Shown here: piece by piece, positions 8,738 through 18,187 of the stretch
Numbering within the stretch: the stretch's first letter is position 1
Layout of the letters: each line of letters begins with the position of its first letter
NCBI GenBank assembly: GCA_904418995.1
Contig: CAJFQF010000002.1
Coordinates: 1 to 64,000 of the forward strand
Origin: Heritagella_A intestinalis
Lineage (GTDB): Bacteria; Bacillota; Clostridia; Oscillospirales; Acutalibacteraceae
Reading direction: 5' to 3'
DNA: 64,000 nt
The notes under the pieces: generated by a model
What the model saw: the letters and a program-made list of their open reading frames with translations, nothing else
What the model was told of the DNA's origin: nothing
The model's database searches: none
Translations under genes and position numbers: made by a program

Positions 8738-9277
8738 TTATTCCGGGCTGCCGGCGGCAGGCAGGCTGGAGGAGAGAAGCCGGTAGATTTGCCGGGACAG
8801 TTGAGGGATATCCAAATCCTTTTGACCGCAGTATCGGAACAGCAGGCCGGAAAGGCCAAAGGCCCAAAAGTCCAGGGTGACCTCTATGTCGGAATATACC
8901 AAGGCAGTTCCTTTTTTCCGCAAAAGGATTCCCAGATACTTTCGGACGGCCTGGACAAAAATTTTCTCGATCTGTTCCCGACGGCGGGAGTCCAATAGCT
9001 TGATAATGAGGGGGTAATCTTCCGCTGCGGCGGAGAGAAAAATCCCGATGGCCTCTTCCGGAGAGTTGGCATTCAGGCTGCGGGACAGGTTATTTTGGGC
9101 AGCCTGTTCCATGGACCATTGAATCACTTCCATAATATCCTGAAAATGATAGTAGAAAGTCTGTCTGGAAATCTGACAAGCATCAATCAGGGATTTTACC
9201 GTCACTTTATCAATCCCTTTTTGCCGGACCATTTCCCGGAAGGTTTCGGAGATAAGGACTTTGGTGTCTGGCGGCAT
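8738..9277 (-). CDS. TetR/AcrR family transcriptional regulator
   Basis: 179 residues. An N-terminal helix-turn-helix (~24-47, VKSLIDACQISRQTFYYHF) is typical of TetR proteins. The C-terminal ligand-binding domain is like those of DhaS-type members. A likely promoter (TATAAT on the minus strand near 9315) lies upstream. The MFS transporter gene starts further right on the same strand, after a terminator. It could be the target, but no operator is proven. Confidence 0.88.
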   Translation of the reverse strand: MPPDTKVLISETFREMVRQKGIDKVTVKSLIDACQISRQTFYYHFQDIMEVIQWSMEQAAQNNLSRSLNANSPEEAIGIFLSAAAEDYPLIIKLLDSRRREQIEKIFVQAVRKYLGILLRKKGTALVYSDIEVTLDFWAFGLSGLLFRYCGQKDLDIPQLSRQIYRLLSSSLPAAGSPE

Positions 9278-9351
9278 TGCTTGGCCTCCTTTGCCTATTT
9301 GAGATATTCCCTATTATAGCACAGACCTGGACGTTTTTCATAACAGAAATC

Positions 9352-9393
9352 AAAAAGGGCTCTGCTGTCCAAAGTGGCAGCAGAGCCTTTTTA
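9352..9393 (-). terminator. Terminator of the UMF1-type transporter gene
   Basis: GGCTCTGCTG and CAGCAGAGCC form a strong stem, with a T-run on the minus strand just after it. It closes the transporter gene before the TetR gene. Confidence 0.8.
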
Positions 9394-9425
9394 TATGGTT
9401 TTCCGTATGGGGAGAAGAAAGGGGT

Positions 9426-10739
9426 TTATTTTTCTTGCCGTTCCGCTTGGGCGCAGGCTTGGGAATCGGCCATCTTTTTCCGGCCAAACAGCAGAATCAG
9501 GAAACCAATCAGGAAGAGAACTACCAGACTCAGTACGCCAATGGAGTCGTGGCCTGTGGCGCTGGAGAATACCGCTACCAATACCGGCCCAATTACAGCG
9601 GCAAATTTGCCGAAAATATCATAGAAGCCGAAGTATTCCGTAGAGCGGCTGGGGGGCACCAGCTTCCCAAAATAGGAGCGGGAAATGGCCTGAATGCCGC
9701 CCTGTACCGTGCCCACCAGGAAAGCCATAATCCAAAACAGGGTTTGGGAGAGCTGAATGGCCTCTTGGCCGCCGTTGACTTCAATATTCCAGCCCATATA
9801 GAAGCCCACCAGACATACCACAAAATAAACGGCAATGGCGATGCGGATCATCCGCAGGGAACCGGCACGCTCCGCCAGCTTGCCGAAGAGGATAGAGCAG
9901 GGTACCGCTACCACTTGGGTTACCAGCAGGGCCAGAATCATGCCGGTGGTGTCCAGCCCCAGCTTGGTACCGTAAGAAGAGGAAAGGCTGATGACGGTGT
10001 TCACCCCGTCGATATAGCAGAAATAGGCCAGGATAAAGAGGAAGATGCCCTTGTTGTGGAAAATGCTCAGGAAGGTGCTCTTGATGTTGGAGAAGGCGTT
10101 CCGGATGAGCTGGCTGGGCGGGGCCTCCACAAAATGCACCTGTTTCACGTTCCGGAGCATGGGGATGCTGAACACTGCCCACCAGATAGAGGTCAGGAGG
10201 ATGACCAGCTTCACCGCGGTGGGATTGCTCATGCCCATGATTAGCATCAGGCCAATGGAGAGCAGGAAGGGAATGGTGCTGCCGCCGATATAGCCCATAG
10301 CGTAGCCCCAGGCGGAAACCTTGTCCATACGCTCCTTGGTAGTCACATCCGTGAGGAAGGAGTCATACATGAGGCAGGAGCCTAAGAAACCGATGTAGGA
10401 GAACACATAGCCCACCAGAAGCATCTGCCAGGAGTCGAAAAAGACGGTAGCGAAAGTAGCCAGGATTCCCAAGGCGGCAAAGAAGGTGAAAATTTTCTTT
10501 TTCAGCCCCTTGTAGTCTCCCAAAGCCCCCAGAAACGGGGCCAGGATGGCGATGGTAAAGGTGGCGGCGGAGGTGCCGTAGGACCAGGGCACAACGTTGT
10601 CCACACCGGCGGCTTCGCACACACTGCCAAAGTAAATGGGGAAAATAGCCGCCATCATATTGGTGGCGAATACCGAGTTAGCCCAGTCGTATAGAATCCA
10701 GCTTTTTTCCGTTTTTGTAAATCGAAACCTCTTCTCCAT
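9426..10739 (-). CDS. MFS transporter, UMF1 (Atg22-like) family
   Basis: 437 residues with about 12 hydrophobic segments. The N-terminus (KSWILYDWANSVFATNMM) is the hallmark of the UMF1 family related to fungal Atg22, whose yeast member exports amino acids from the vacuole. The bacterial substrate is not known. It is transcribed alone with its own terminator; the neighbour TetR gene might control it. Confidence 0.88.
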   Translation of the reverse strand: MEKRFRFTKTEKSWILYDWANSVFATNMMAAIFPIYFGSVCEAAGVDNVVPWSYGTSAATFTIAILAPFLGALGDYKGLKKKIFTFFAALGILATFATVFFDSWQMLLVGYVFSYIGFLGSCLMYDSFLTDVTTKERMDKVSAWGYAMGYIGGSTIPFLLSIGLMLIMGMSNPTAVKLVILLTSIWWAVFSIPMLRNVKQVHFVEAPPSQLIRNAFSNIKSTFLSIFHNKGIFLFILAYFCYIDGVNTVISLSSSYGTKLGLDTTGMILALLVTQVVAVPCSILFGKLAERAGSLRMIRIAIAVYFVVCLVGFYMGWNIEVNGGQEAIQLSQTLFWIMAFLVGTVQGGIQAISRSYFGKLVPPSRSTEYFGFYDIFGKFAAVIGPVLVAVFSSATGHDSIGVLSLVVLFLIGFLILLFGRKKMADSQACAQAERQEK

Positions 10740-10860
10740 GAATAGACCATTCCTTTCTTGTTTTCCGCCGGCCCGGGGCCCAGCTTTCGGTTTCTATCAT
10801 ACCATAAAAAGGGAAATCATAACAGAGGGTTTCTTCTAAATTGCGGGTTTTACGGGAATT

Positions 10861-12159
10861 TTACAAGCTGTGAGAGATTTCTCCCAGGCAAAGCTCCCCG
10901 GTGCATTCTGTGAGCCGTACCGGGCGAATCTCCCCAGCCAGAGCTTCTTCGGAGGGAACGTGAACCGGCGTGTAGTTGGGGGTATAGCCCTCCCAAATGC
11001 CGGGAGCGGCTTGCTGCTCAAACAGCACCGGTTCCAAGCGGCCCACTTGTTCCTGCAAAAAGGCCCGGCGGGTCTCCTCCGTCACAGCGGAAAGGGCCCG
11101 GCTGCGCTGCTCCTTGACCGCGTTGGAAACCTGCCTGGGCATATTGTAGGCCACGGTGCCGGGCCGGCGGGAGTAGGCAAAGACGTGAACCTTGGCAAAA
11201 GCGATAGAGCGGGCGAATTCCAGGCTTTGGGCAAACTCTTCTTCGGTTTCCCCGGCAAAGCCTACCATCATATCCGTGGTAATAGCGGCGTTGGGGAATA
11301 CCTCCCGGAGCTTCTCCACAATCCGGCGGTATTCGGCGGTATCATAGTGGCGGTTCATCCGGCGCAGGGTGGCGTCACAGCCGCTTTGCAGAGAAAGATG
11401 AAACTGGGGGCACAGCTTTTCCTGCCGGGCCAGCCGCTGGATCACGTCGTCCTGGAGCTGTTCCGGCTCCAAGGAGCCCAGGCGCACCCGCTGGATTTCC
11501 GGCACCGCGCAGGCGGCCTCCACCGCGTCGCACAAGTGCAGGCCCATTTCCTGGCCATAGGCCGAGAGGTTAATGCCCGTAAGCACCACTTCCCGGTAGC
11601 CGTTCTGGCCCAAAACCGCCAATTCTTCCCGGAGCTGGGGCAGGGGCTTGGAGCGGATGCGTCCCCGGGCATAGGGGATAATACAATAGGAGCAGAACCG
11701 ATTGCAGCCGTCCTGGATTTTGACAAAAGCCCGGGTGCGCTCGTAGAATCGCTTTACCTGCATAGGCTCAAATTTTTCCCCGGTTTCGTGGGGCAGGATG
11801 TCGATAATCCGCTGACGGGAGGAGAGGTACTGCATCAAATCCGGCACCAGGGCGGCCCGGTTGGAGTTGCCCAAAATAATGTCTGCATCGGTCAGGGCCT
11901 GGGCCTCTTCAGGGAACGCCTGGGGCATACAGCCGGTGAGGACAATGACAGCGTTGGGGTTTTGCCGGCGGGCCCGGTGCAGGGTCTGGCGGACCTTGTG
12001 GTCGCTGGCGGCGGTGACCGTGCAGGAGTTCACCAGGACAATGTCGGCCTCCTGGGAAGAATCGCAGGGGGAGATGCCCGCAGATGCCAGGCTGGCCAGC
12101 ATATTCTGGGTCTCATATTGGTTGACCTTGCAGCCAAGGGTGATGGCGTGTACTTTCAT
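10861..12159 (-). CDS. mtaB: tRNA (t6A37-C2) methylthiotransferase MtaB
   Basis: Radical SAM enzyme that converts t6A37 to ms2t6A37 in tRNAs reading ANN codons. 432 residues. Seen: the N-terminal UPF0004 domain with cluster cysteines C10, C46 and C77, the radical SAM motif CNRFCSYC (C152, C156, C159), and a C-terminal TRAM-like segment. ATG 12159 is chosen; it follows AAAGGAAA. TsaE and TsaB, which make the t6A substrate, are encoded at 33.7-34.9 kb. Confidence 0.94.
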   Translation of the reverse strand: MKVHAITLGCKVNQYETQNMLASLASAGISPCDSSQEADIVLVNSCTVTAASDHKVRQTLHRARRQNPNAVIVLTGCMPQAFPEEAQALTDADIILGNSNRAALVPDLMQYLSSRQRIIDILPHETGEKFEPMQVKRFYERTRAFVKIQDGCNRFCSYCIIPYARGRIRSKPLPQLREELAVLGQNGYREVVLTGINLSAYGQEMGLHLCDAVEAACAVPEIQRVRLGSLEPEQLQDDVIQRLARQEKLCPQFHLSLQSGCDATLRRMNRHYDTAEYRRIVEKLREVFPNAAITTDMMVGFAGETEEEFAQSLEFARSIAFAKVHVFAYSRRPGTVAYNMPRQVSNAVKEQRSRALSAVTEETRRAFLQEQVGRLEPVLFEQQAAPGIWEGYTPNYTPVHVPSEEALAGEIRPVRLTECTGELCLGEISHSL

Positions 12160-12289
12160 AGCAAAGTGTGTTTCCTTTCTTTGAAAATCAAATTCTCCGG
12201 GGGAAAATCTGTCCGGGCGGAGAGCTTTTTTAGGTAATTTGAGAAGTATTATCGAAAGACGGGGGAAGAGAATCTGGCGATATTTCATC

Positions 12290-12318
12290 TTGACCGATTC
12301 CGTTCCCTGCGGTATGAT
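12290..12318 (+). promoter_or_regulatory. Promoter of the HPr-like gene
   Basis: TTGACC at 12290-12295 and TATGAT at 12313-12318 with a 17-bp spacer. Confidence 0.65.
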
Positions 12319-12375
12319 AATGGGGTCGGATAAAGTACTTGATGCCAGGACGATTTCATTCAGGAGGTTTTATCA

Positions 12376-12624
12376 ATGGTGCAGACACTTCAGATTGTTC
12401 TCTTTACTATCGATGATGTCAAGCGCTTTGTGACGCTTACGAACAAATATCATTTCCCCATCAACCTGTCCAATGGGAAATACAAGATCGACGCCAAGTC
12501 TATTATGGGCGTTTTCAGCCTGGGCACTGCCCAGCCTGTTACCCTGGAGATTGACAGCGATCCTTCCCAGAGCAAAGAGGTGGAGGAATTCGTAGAGGAA
12601 GTACAGGCTTTCGCAGCGAAGTAA
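12376..12624 (+). CDS. HPr-like protein lacking the phosphorylatable histidine
   Basis: 82 residues with the fold signature of HPr, including KSIMGVFSLG (the Ser46 region; here Ser42). The HARPA motif with His15 that accepts phosphate from EI is missing: the aligned stretch is LTNKYHFPINL. So it cannot act as a normal sugar-PTS phosphocarrier, but could, like Bacillus Crh, be phosphorylated on serine and work in carbon regulation. That role is inference. Own promoter and terminator, so it is monocistronic. Confidence 0.8.
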   Translation: MVQTLQIVLFTIDDVKRFVTLTNKYHFPINLSNGKYKIDAKSIMGVFSLGTAQPVTLEIDSDPSQSKEVEEFVEEVQAFAAK

Positions 12625-12653
12625 TCGCCGCCTGCTGAATCTTATGCACATAA

Positions 12654-12684
12654 CGGTCCGGCCCGAAAGGGCTGGGCCGTTTTT
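12654..12684 (+). terminator. Terminator of the HPr-like gene
   Basis: CGGTCCGGCCC and GGGCTGGGCCG pair around a GAAA loop, followed by TTTTT. Confidence 0.85.
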
Positions 12685-12703
12685 GCGTTTAGCGGCAGGA
12701 AAA

Positions 12704-14614
12704 TTATTCCAGCTGCTCCAATTTCTCGGAGAGGGCTTCCCACTCTTCCAAAATGGCTTCGTTCCGGGCGTTGAGACGTTCCAGCTCTGCGGAAAGCTCA
12801 AGGGCTTTTTCAAAATCGCTGGCGGTTTCCGGGTCTTGCAGGGATTCGCTGATTTGCCGGATGGTCTCGTCGTTCTCCTCGTTTTCCTTTTCCAGACGGG
12901 CCAGGGCTGCTTTGGCCTTGCGCAGTTCGGCAGCCTTTTCCTTGCGGAGCTGGTATTCGTTGACCTTGGGGGCCTGTACGGCCGCGGCCGCCTGCTGCAC
13001 CTGTTCCTGCTCAGCTTTCCGGGCTGCCAGATATTCCTCGTAGTTGCCGATATATTCCCGGACGCCATCCTGACGCAGGTCGTAAATGCGGTCGGCTAAC
13101 TTGTTGATGAGATACCGGTCGTGGGACACGATGAACAGGGTGCCGTCATAGTGGAGCAGGGCGTCCTCCAGGGCCTCGCAGGACTGGATGTCCAGGTGGT
13201 TGGTGGGCTCGTCCAGCAGGAGGAAATTGGCCTTGGAGAGCATGAGCCGCAGCAAAAGCAGCCGGGCCCGTTCGCCGCCGCTGAGGGAGGACACCATTTT
13301 GTACACGTCCTCGCCTCGGAACAGGAAGATCGCCAGGGCGTTGCGGATTTCCGTCTCTGTCATCCGGGGATGCCGGTCCCAAATCTCGTCCAGCACGGTT
13401 TTAGAGTCGTCCAAGCCGCTTTGGAGCTGGTCGTAGTAACCCACGTCAATCCCCGCGCCAAAGCGCACGCTGCCCCCGGTGGCCTGGTACTGCCCCATGA
13501 GAATTTTCAAAAGGGAGGTCTTGCCGCAGCCGTTGGGGCCGATGAGGAAAATCCGTTCCTGCCGGTGAACCTCCATGTCCACATGGGAGAACAGGGGAGG
13601 CCCGTCAAAGGCCAGGGAGAGGTTCTCCACCATGAGCACATCGTTGCCGCCCCGCTGGCTGGCGCCAAAGCCAAAGTGGATGGAGGGCAGGGCGGAGTCC
13701 GGCTTCACCAGGGTCTTTTCCAGCCGCTGGATGACCTTGAGCTTGCTCTCTGCGGTGCGGATATTTTTCTCCCGGTTCCACTGGCGCTGCTGGGCCACAA
13801 TGCCCTCCAAGCGCTTGATTTCCCGCATGGTGTTGTCGTATTTTCGCTGGATGGTCAGGGCGTTTTCCTCTTTCTGGGACAGATGGGCGGTATAGTTTCC
13901 TTTATATAAGGTCAGCCGGTGATGCTCCATTTCAAAGGTCCGGCTGGTTACATTGTCCAGGAAAAAACGGTCGTGGGAGATGACGATATAAGCCCCGGAA
14001 AAGCCCTTGAGAAAGTCTTCCAGCCACTCTACAGATTGGATGTCCAGATGGTTAGTGGGCTCGTCCAGAAGCAGCAGGTTGGCCCCGCACAGGAGCATTT
14101 TGGCCAGCTGGAGCTTGGCCTTCTGCCCGCCGCTGAGAAGGCCTACCGGCATCCCCATCTGTTCCTCGGAGAAGCCCAGGCCTTGCAGGGTGCTCCGGGC
14201 CCGGGCCCGGCAGGTAAGGCCGCCTTGGGCGGCGAATTCCTCGTTGAGGAGCATCTGCCGCTCAATGAGGGATTCGTCCGGGTGGACCTGGAGGCGCTGG
14301 CTGATGTCCTCCAATTCCCGCTCCATTTCCAGAAGAGAGGCGAAAACCGTCATCACCTCGTTATAGGCGCTGCGGTCCAAATCCCGGCACACGTGCTGTT
14401 CCATATAGCCCACGCGGCACTCTTTGGATTGATAGATTTGTCCGCCATCCGGGGACAGGTCGCCAGTGAGGATTTTAAACAGGGTAGTTTTCCCCGAACC
14501 ATTGGCCCCTACCAGGCCGATATGGTCGCGATCTTGTATTTCAAAAGAAGCCCCCGCAAAAACCAGGTCTTCCCCGAAGGATTTTTGCAGTTGGCTGATA
14601 CTGAGCAGTGCCAT
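12704..14614 (-). CDS. ABC-F family ATPase
   Basis: 636 residues with two fused ABC ATPase domains and no membrane segments. Seen: Walker A GANGSGKTT and GPNGCGKTS, signatures LSGGQKAKLQL and LSGGERARLLL, Walker B with LLLDEPTNHLD twice, a linker between domains, and a C-terminal coiled coil. ABC-F proteins act on the ribosome in translation or in antibiotic protection. The C-terminal coiled coil is as in the Uup/YdiF group; a resistance role cannot be read. ATG 14614 is preferred over the upstream extension. Confidence 0.9.
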   Translation of the reverse strand: MALLSISQLQKSFGEDLVFAGASFEIQDRDHIGLVGANGSGKTTLFKILTGDLSPDGGQIYQSKECRVGYMEQHVCRDLDRSAYNEVMTVFASLLEMERELEDISQRLQVHPDESLIERQMLLNEEFAAQGGLTCRARARSTLQGLGFSEEQMGMPVGLLSGGQKAKLQLAKMLLCGANLLLLDEPTNHLDIQSVEWLEDFLKGFSGAYIVISHDRFFLDNVTSRTFEMEHHRLTLYKGNYTAHLSQKEENALTIQRKYDNTMREIKRLEGIVAQQRQWNREKNIRTAESKLKVIQRLEKTLVKPDSALPSIHFGFGASQRGGNDVLMVENLSLAFDGPPLFSHVDMEVHRQERIFLIGPNGCGKTSLLKILMGQYQATGGSVRFGAGIDVGYYDQLQSGLDDSKTVLDEIWDRHPRMTETEIRNALAIFLFRGEDVYKMVSSLSGGERARLLLLRLMLSKANFLLLDEPTNHLDIQSCEALEDALLHYDGTLFIVSHDRYLINKLADRIYDLRQDGVREYIGNYEEYLAARKAEQEQVQQAAAAVQAPKVNEYQLRKEKAAELRKAKAALARLEKENEENDETIRQISESLQDPETASDFEKALELSAELERLNARNEAILEEWEALSEKLEQLE

Positions 14615-14753
14615 AACATTGGCTCCCTTCTTTTCCTGATGCACATTCCTTTCTATTATACAAAATCCTTTCTCCGGAATCAATGGCGATTTGCGGGAGA
14701 GGGGCATGGCGTTGTAGAGCTACAATGACGCAGAAGGGTTTGCAAAAAGGCCC

Positions 14754-14783
14754 TTGACAATTTTTCTAGCGTGGTAGTATAAT
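14754..14783 (+). promoter_or_regulatory. Promoter of the leucine T-box and leuA
   Basis: TTGACA at 14754-14759 and TATAAT at 14778-14783 with an 18-bp spacer; both hexamers match consensus exactly. Confidence 0.85.
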
Positions 14784-14789
14784 AAACCA

Positions 14790-15072
14790 CAGAATCCAAT
14801 ACACCAAAAGACTGTGAAGGGAAAAAGACGAAGGAGAGCTTCTTCAGAGAGCCGGCGGAAGGTGCGAGCCGGCGAAGTGCCGTTCGTGTATAACTCATCC
14901 CGGAGTCGCCGTCCTGATAAGGGGCGGACGGGTGGCGCCGTTAAAGGCCGTAGCCTTGTTGGAGGCTGTAGAGGGCTGTCCGTGTAAGCGGCAGCTGCAC
15001 AAGGGTGGTACCGCGAAATCGAACTGTTTCGCCCCGGATATGGCGTTTGCCGTATCCGGGGCGTTTTGTTTG
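14790..15072 (+). promoter_or_regulatory. T-box riboswitch, leucine specifier
   Basis: AGAGAGCCGG element of stem I (from 14847), specifier CTC (Leu) at 14894-14896 just before ATCCCGGAGT, T-box core GGGTGGTACCGCG at 15003-15015, terminator stem 15032-15061 followed by T residues. Low charging of tRNA-Leu should turn on leuA. It aligns with the valine leader at 270-566 well enough to place both specifiers. Confidence 0.93.
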
Positions 15073-15129
15073 CCCAGGTCCCTTCTCTGCGAATTCCCAA
15101 CAGCAAATTTTTACTGGGAGATGGTTTTT

Positions 15130-16818
15130 ATGTATCAGGGTTTCAAAAAGTACATTCCGTTTCAGCCGGTACAGCTGAAGGACCGCACATGGCCGGACAA
15201 AGTGATTACCGAGGCGCCGATTTGGTGCAGCGTGGACCTGCGGGACGGTAACCAGGCCCTTATCAACCCTATGAATCTGGAAGAGAAGCTGCAATTTTTC
15301 CAGATGTTAGTGGATATCGGGTTTAAAGAGATTGAAGTGGGATTCCCCTCCGCTTCCGAAACGGAGTACGAAATTCTCCGCACCCTCATCGAACGGAACC
15401 TGATTCCCGATGATGTGACCATCCAGGTGTTGGTGCAGGCCCGGCCCCATTTGATTCAGAAGACCTTTGAGGCAATCCAGGGCGCCAAAAATGTCATTGT
15501 CCATTTCTATAATTCCACTTCCACTCTCCAGCGCAAGGTGGTATTCCACACAGATATGCAGGGCGTCATTGACATCGCGGTAGAAGGGGCCCGGCTCATT
15601 CGGAAGCTCACCGAGGAAGAAGTGGCCCGCAGCGGCATCAATATCCGGTATGAGTATTCCCCCGAGAGCTTTTCCGGCACGGAAATGGACAACGCCGTCC
15701 TCATCTGCGACCGGGTGCTGGAAGAGCTGGGCGCTACGCCGGAAAATAAGGTCATCCTCAACCTGCCCAACACCGTGGAGGGCAGCACCCCCAACTGCCA
15801 CGCCGACCAGATCGAGTATTTCTGCCGCCACTTAAAGGGCCGGGACAGCGCCATCATCAGCCTCCACGCCCACAATGATCGGGGCTGCGGTGTAGCGGCC
15901 ACAGAGCTGGGCCTCATGGCTGGCGCAGAGCGGGTGGAAGGCACCCTCTTCGGCAACGGCGAGCGCACCGGCAATGCGGACATTATGGTAGTGGCCATGA
16001 ATATGTATTCCCAGGGCGTGGACCCCAAGCTGGACTTCTCCAATATCAATCACATCCGGCATATCTATGAATCCTGCACCAAGATGAAGGTTCACGAGCG
16101 GCACCCCTACGCCGGTGAGCTGGTATTCACCGCTTTTTCCGGTTCTCATCAGGACGCCATCAAGAAGGGCGTAGACTACATGGCTCAGAGTAATTCCCCC
16201 TATTGGGAGGTGCCCTATCTGCCCATTGACCCGGCGGACGTAGGCCGGCAATATGAGCCCATTATCCGCATCAACAGCCAAAGCGGTAAAGGCGGCGCGG
16301 CTTTTATTATGCAGCAGAACTTCGGGTATTATCTTCCTAAAGCCATGCACCCGGAATTCGGCGCGACAGTCAAGGCAGCCTGTGACGCGGAGGGCCGGGA
16401 GTTAAAGCCGGAAGAGATTTTTGATTTGTTCCACAAGGAATATTTTGAGATTAAATACCCCTACCATCTGAAGCGCTATAAGCTCTATGAGGAGCATGAC
16501 GGCCAGGATGGGGAGGCCCAGGTGCATTTTGAGGGTGTGCTCCGGTTCCAGAATGTGGACCACGAAATCAGCGGCGTGGGCAACGGCCCCATTGACGCGT
16601 TCTTCGGCGCCCTGCGCTCTGTGGGCATCAACGACTACGAGTTCGTGTCCTACAGTGAGCACGCAGTTTCCTCCGGCGCGGACTCCAAGGCGCTGTCCTA
16701 TATCCAAATCCGCACCCCGGAGAATAAAACCGTCTTTGGCGTGGGCCTGGACGGCAACATCAGCCTGGCCTCTATCAAGGGCATCATCTGCGCCATCAAC
16801 CGCGCCAGCCGCACCTAA
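15130..16818 (+). CDS. leuA: 2-isopropylmalate synthase
   Basis: Condenses acetyl-CoA with 2-oxoisovalerate, the first committed step of leucine synthesis. 562 residues, the long form. Seen: SVDLRDGNQAL (metal and substrate site), the LHAHNDRGCGVA motif with metal-binding His residues, GNGERTGNAD, and a C-terminal LeuA regulatory domain (~430-562) that in the family binds leucine. ATG 15130 is chosen because GGGAG at 15116-15120 is 9 nt away; ATG 15121 abuts it. It follows the leucine T-box, so control may be both by attenuation and feedback. Confidence 0.96.
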   Translation: MYQGFKKYIPFQPVQLKDRTWPDKVITEAPIWCSVDLRDGNQALINPMNLEEKLQFFQMLVDIGFKEIEVGFPSASETEYEILRTLIERNLIPDDVTIQVLVQARPHLIQKTFEAIQGAKNVIVHFYNSTSTLQRKVVFHTDMQGVIDIAVEGARLIRKLTEEEVARSGINIRYEYSPESFSGTEMDNAVLICDRVLEELGATPENKVILNLPNTVEGSTPNCHADQIEYFCRHLKGRDSAIISLHAHNDRGCGVAATELGLMAGAERVEGTLFGNGERTGNADIMVVAMNMYSQGVDPKLDFSNINHIRHIYESCTKMKVHERHPYAGELVFTAFSGSHQDAIKKGVDYMAQSNSPYWEVPYLPIDPADVGRQYEPIIRINSQSGKGGAAFIMQQNFGYYLPKAMHPEFGATVKAACDAEGRELKPEEIFDLFHKEYFEIKYPYHLKRYKLYEEHDGQDGEAQVHFEGVLRFQNVDHEISGVGNGPIDAFFGALRSVGINDYEFVSYSEHAVSSGADSKALSYIQIRTPENKTVFGVGLDGNISLASIKGIICAINRASRT

Positions 16819-16837
16819 GCGGGCAGTGGTCTACGCT

Positions 16838-16890
16838 CCGCTTCGGTCGGTGCCTTGATTGTGTGCCGCTGGCACACGGCACCCGCCCCC
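16838..16890. repeat. Intergenic palindromic repeat REP1, copy B
   Basis: TTCGGTCGGTGCC followed by the dyad GTGTGCCGCTGGCACAC. The inverse of this segment matches 22057-22125 almost base for base over more than 40 nt. Confidence 0.75.
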
Positions 16891-16898
16891 ACTCCGCG

Positions 16899-16968
16899 CC
16901 AGACTAAGTCTGGACGTAATCCGCAGGAAGGTAGACATCGATTAGCGGCCTATCTTCTCGCGGAGGTG
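16899..16968 (-). repeat. Intergenic repeat REP2, copy B (inverted)
   Basis: On the minus strand it reads CGCGAGAAGATAGGC, then GCGGATTACGTCCAGAC and a dyad, as in copy A at 5385-5446 (22 of 26 bases equal in the last part). The leuA-leuB gap (16819-17074) therefore holds both repeat types side by side, as does the valS-folC gap. Confidence 0.65.
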
Positions 16969-17074
16969 GCCTCGTGCATAGGCCGGGCTGCATTTTCCTC
17001 TATTTAATGCATGGCGAGGATGTCAAGGCTTTAATGTTTTATAATCGAAACTCACACAGAAAGGAAATACCGCT

Positions 17075-18145
17075 ATGAAAGAATACCGTATTGCCGTCCT
17101 CAAAGGCGACGGCATTGGCCCCGAAATTGTAGAACAAGCGCAGAAGGTGCTGGATAAGGCCGGCGAAAAGTTCGGCTTCGCTGTAGAGTATCAGGAGGCC
17201 CTGTTGGGGGGCTGTGCCATTGACGCCACCGGCGTGCCCCTGCCCCAGGAGACGGTGGACATCTGCAAAGGTGCCGACGCTACCCTCCTTGGCGCTGTGG
17301 GCGGCCCCCAGTGGGATAACCAGCCCGGCAATAACCGCCCGGAAAAGGGGCTCTTGGGAATCCGTTCCGCATTGGGCCTCTTCGCCAACCTGCGCCCGGC
17401 CGTGATTTTCGAGCCCCTGCGGGAGGCTTCCCCCCTGAAACCCGAGATTATCGGCGGGGGCATTGACGTGCTGGTGGTGCGGGAGCTCACCGGCGGCATC
17501 TACTTTGGAGAGCGGGGCCGCTGTGAGGAAAACGGCGTCCCGGCGGCCTACGATACGGAGAAATATTCCGTGCCGGAAATTGAGCGCATTGCCCGGGTGG
17601 CCTTTGAAATGGCCCGGAAGCGCAACCACAAGCTGTGCAGCGTGGACAAGGCCAATGTGCTGGAATCCTCCCGGCTGTGGCGGGAAACCGTCATTCGGGT
17701 GGGCCAGGAGTACCCGGACGTGGAGCTGAACCATCTGTATGTGGATAACTGCGCCATGCAGCTGGTGCGGGACCCCGGCCAGTTCGACGTCATTGTTACC
17801 TCCAATATGTTCGGCGATATCCTCTCTGATGAGGCTTCCATGATTTCCGGCTCTATTGGAATGCTGGCTTCTGCCAGCCTGAACGGCAGTAAAAATGGCC
17901 TGTATGAGCCTATCCACGGTTCCGCTCCCGACATTGCCGGGCAGAATATCGCCAACCCTCTGGCCACTATCCTGTCTGTGGGCATGATGCTCAAGTATTC
18001 TCTGGAGCAGCCGGAAGCCGCCCAGGCCATCGACGATGCCGTAGCCAAAGCCCTGACCCTGGCCCGCACCCCAGATATTTGGGTGGAGGGCATGGACAAG
18101 GTCTCCTGCACCCAGATGGGCGACCTGGTCGCTTCCCTCCTGTAA
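17075..18145 (+). CDS. leuB: 3-isopropylmalate dehydrogenase
   Basis: Oxidatively decarboxylates 3-isopropylmalate with NAD+ in leucine synthesis. 356 residues. Seen: LKGDGIGPEI at the N-terminus, the substrate loop with LLGIRSALGLFANLRP, ELTGGIYFGERG, and the NAD-binding HGSAPDIAGQNIANP. Start at ATG 17075 behind AAAGGAAA. It lies downstream of leuA but 256 bp away with repeats between, and without leuCD in the window. Confidence 0.96.
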   Translation: MKEYRIAVLKGDGIGPEIVEQAQKVLDKAGEKFGFAVEYQEALLGGCAIDATGVPLPQETVDICKGADATLLGAVGGPQWDNQPGNNRPEKGLLGIRSALGLFANLRPAVIFEPLREASPLKPEIIGGGIDVLVVRELTGGIYFGERGRCEENGVPAAYDTEKYSVPEIERIARVAFEMARKRNHKLCSVDKANVLESSRLWRETVIRVGQEYPDVELNHLYVDNCAMQLVRDPGQFDVIVTSNMFGDILSDEASMISGSIGMLASASLNGSKNGLYEPIHGSAPDIAGQNIANPLATILSVGMMLKYSLEQPEAAQAIDDAVAKALTLARTPDIWVEGMDKVSCTQMGDLVASLL

Positions 18146-18187
18146 CCTCCCTTTCCTTGGGGAAGCCGGGGCGTTGCCCCGGACCCC

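Noticed and set aside
10870..12237. 455-codon plus-strand frame
   Set aside because: Antisense of mtaB, whose radical SAM and cluster cysteines are clear.
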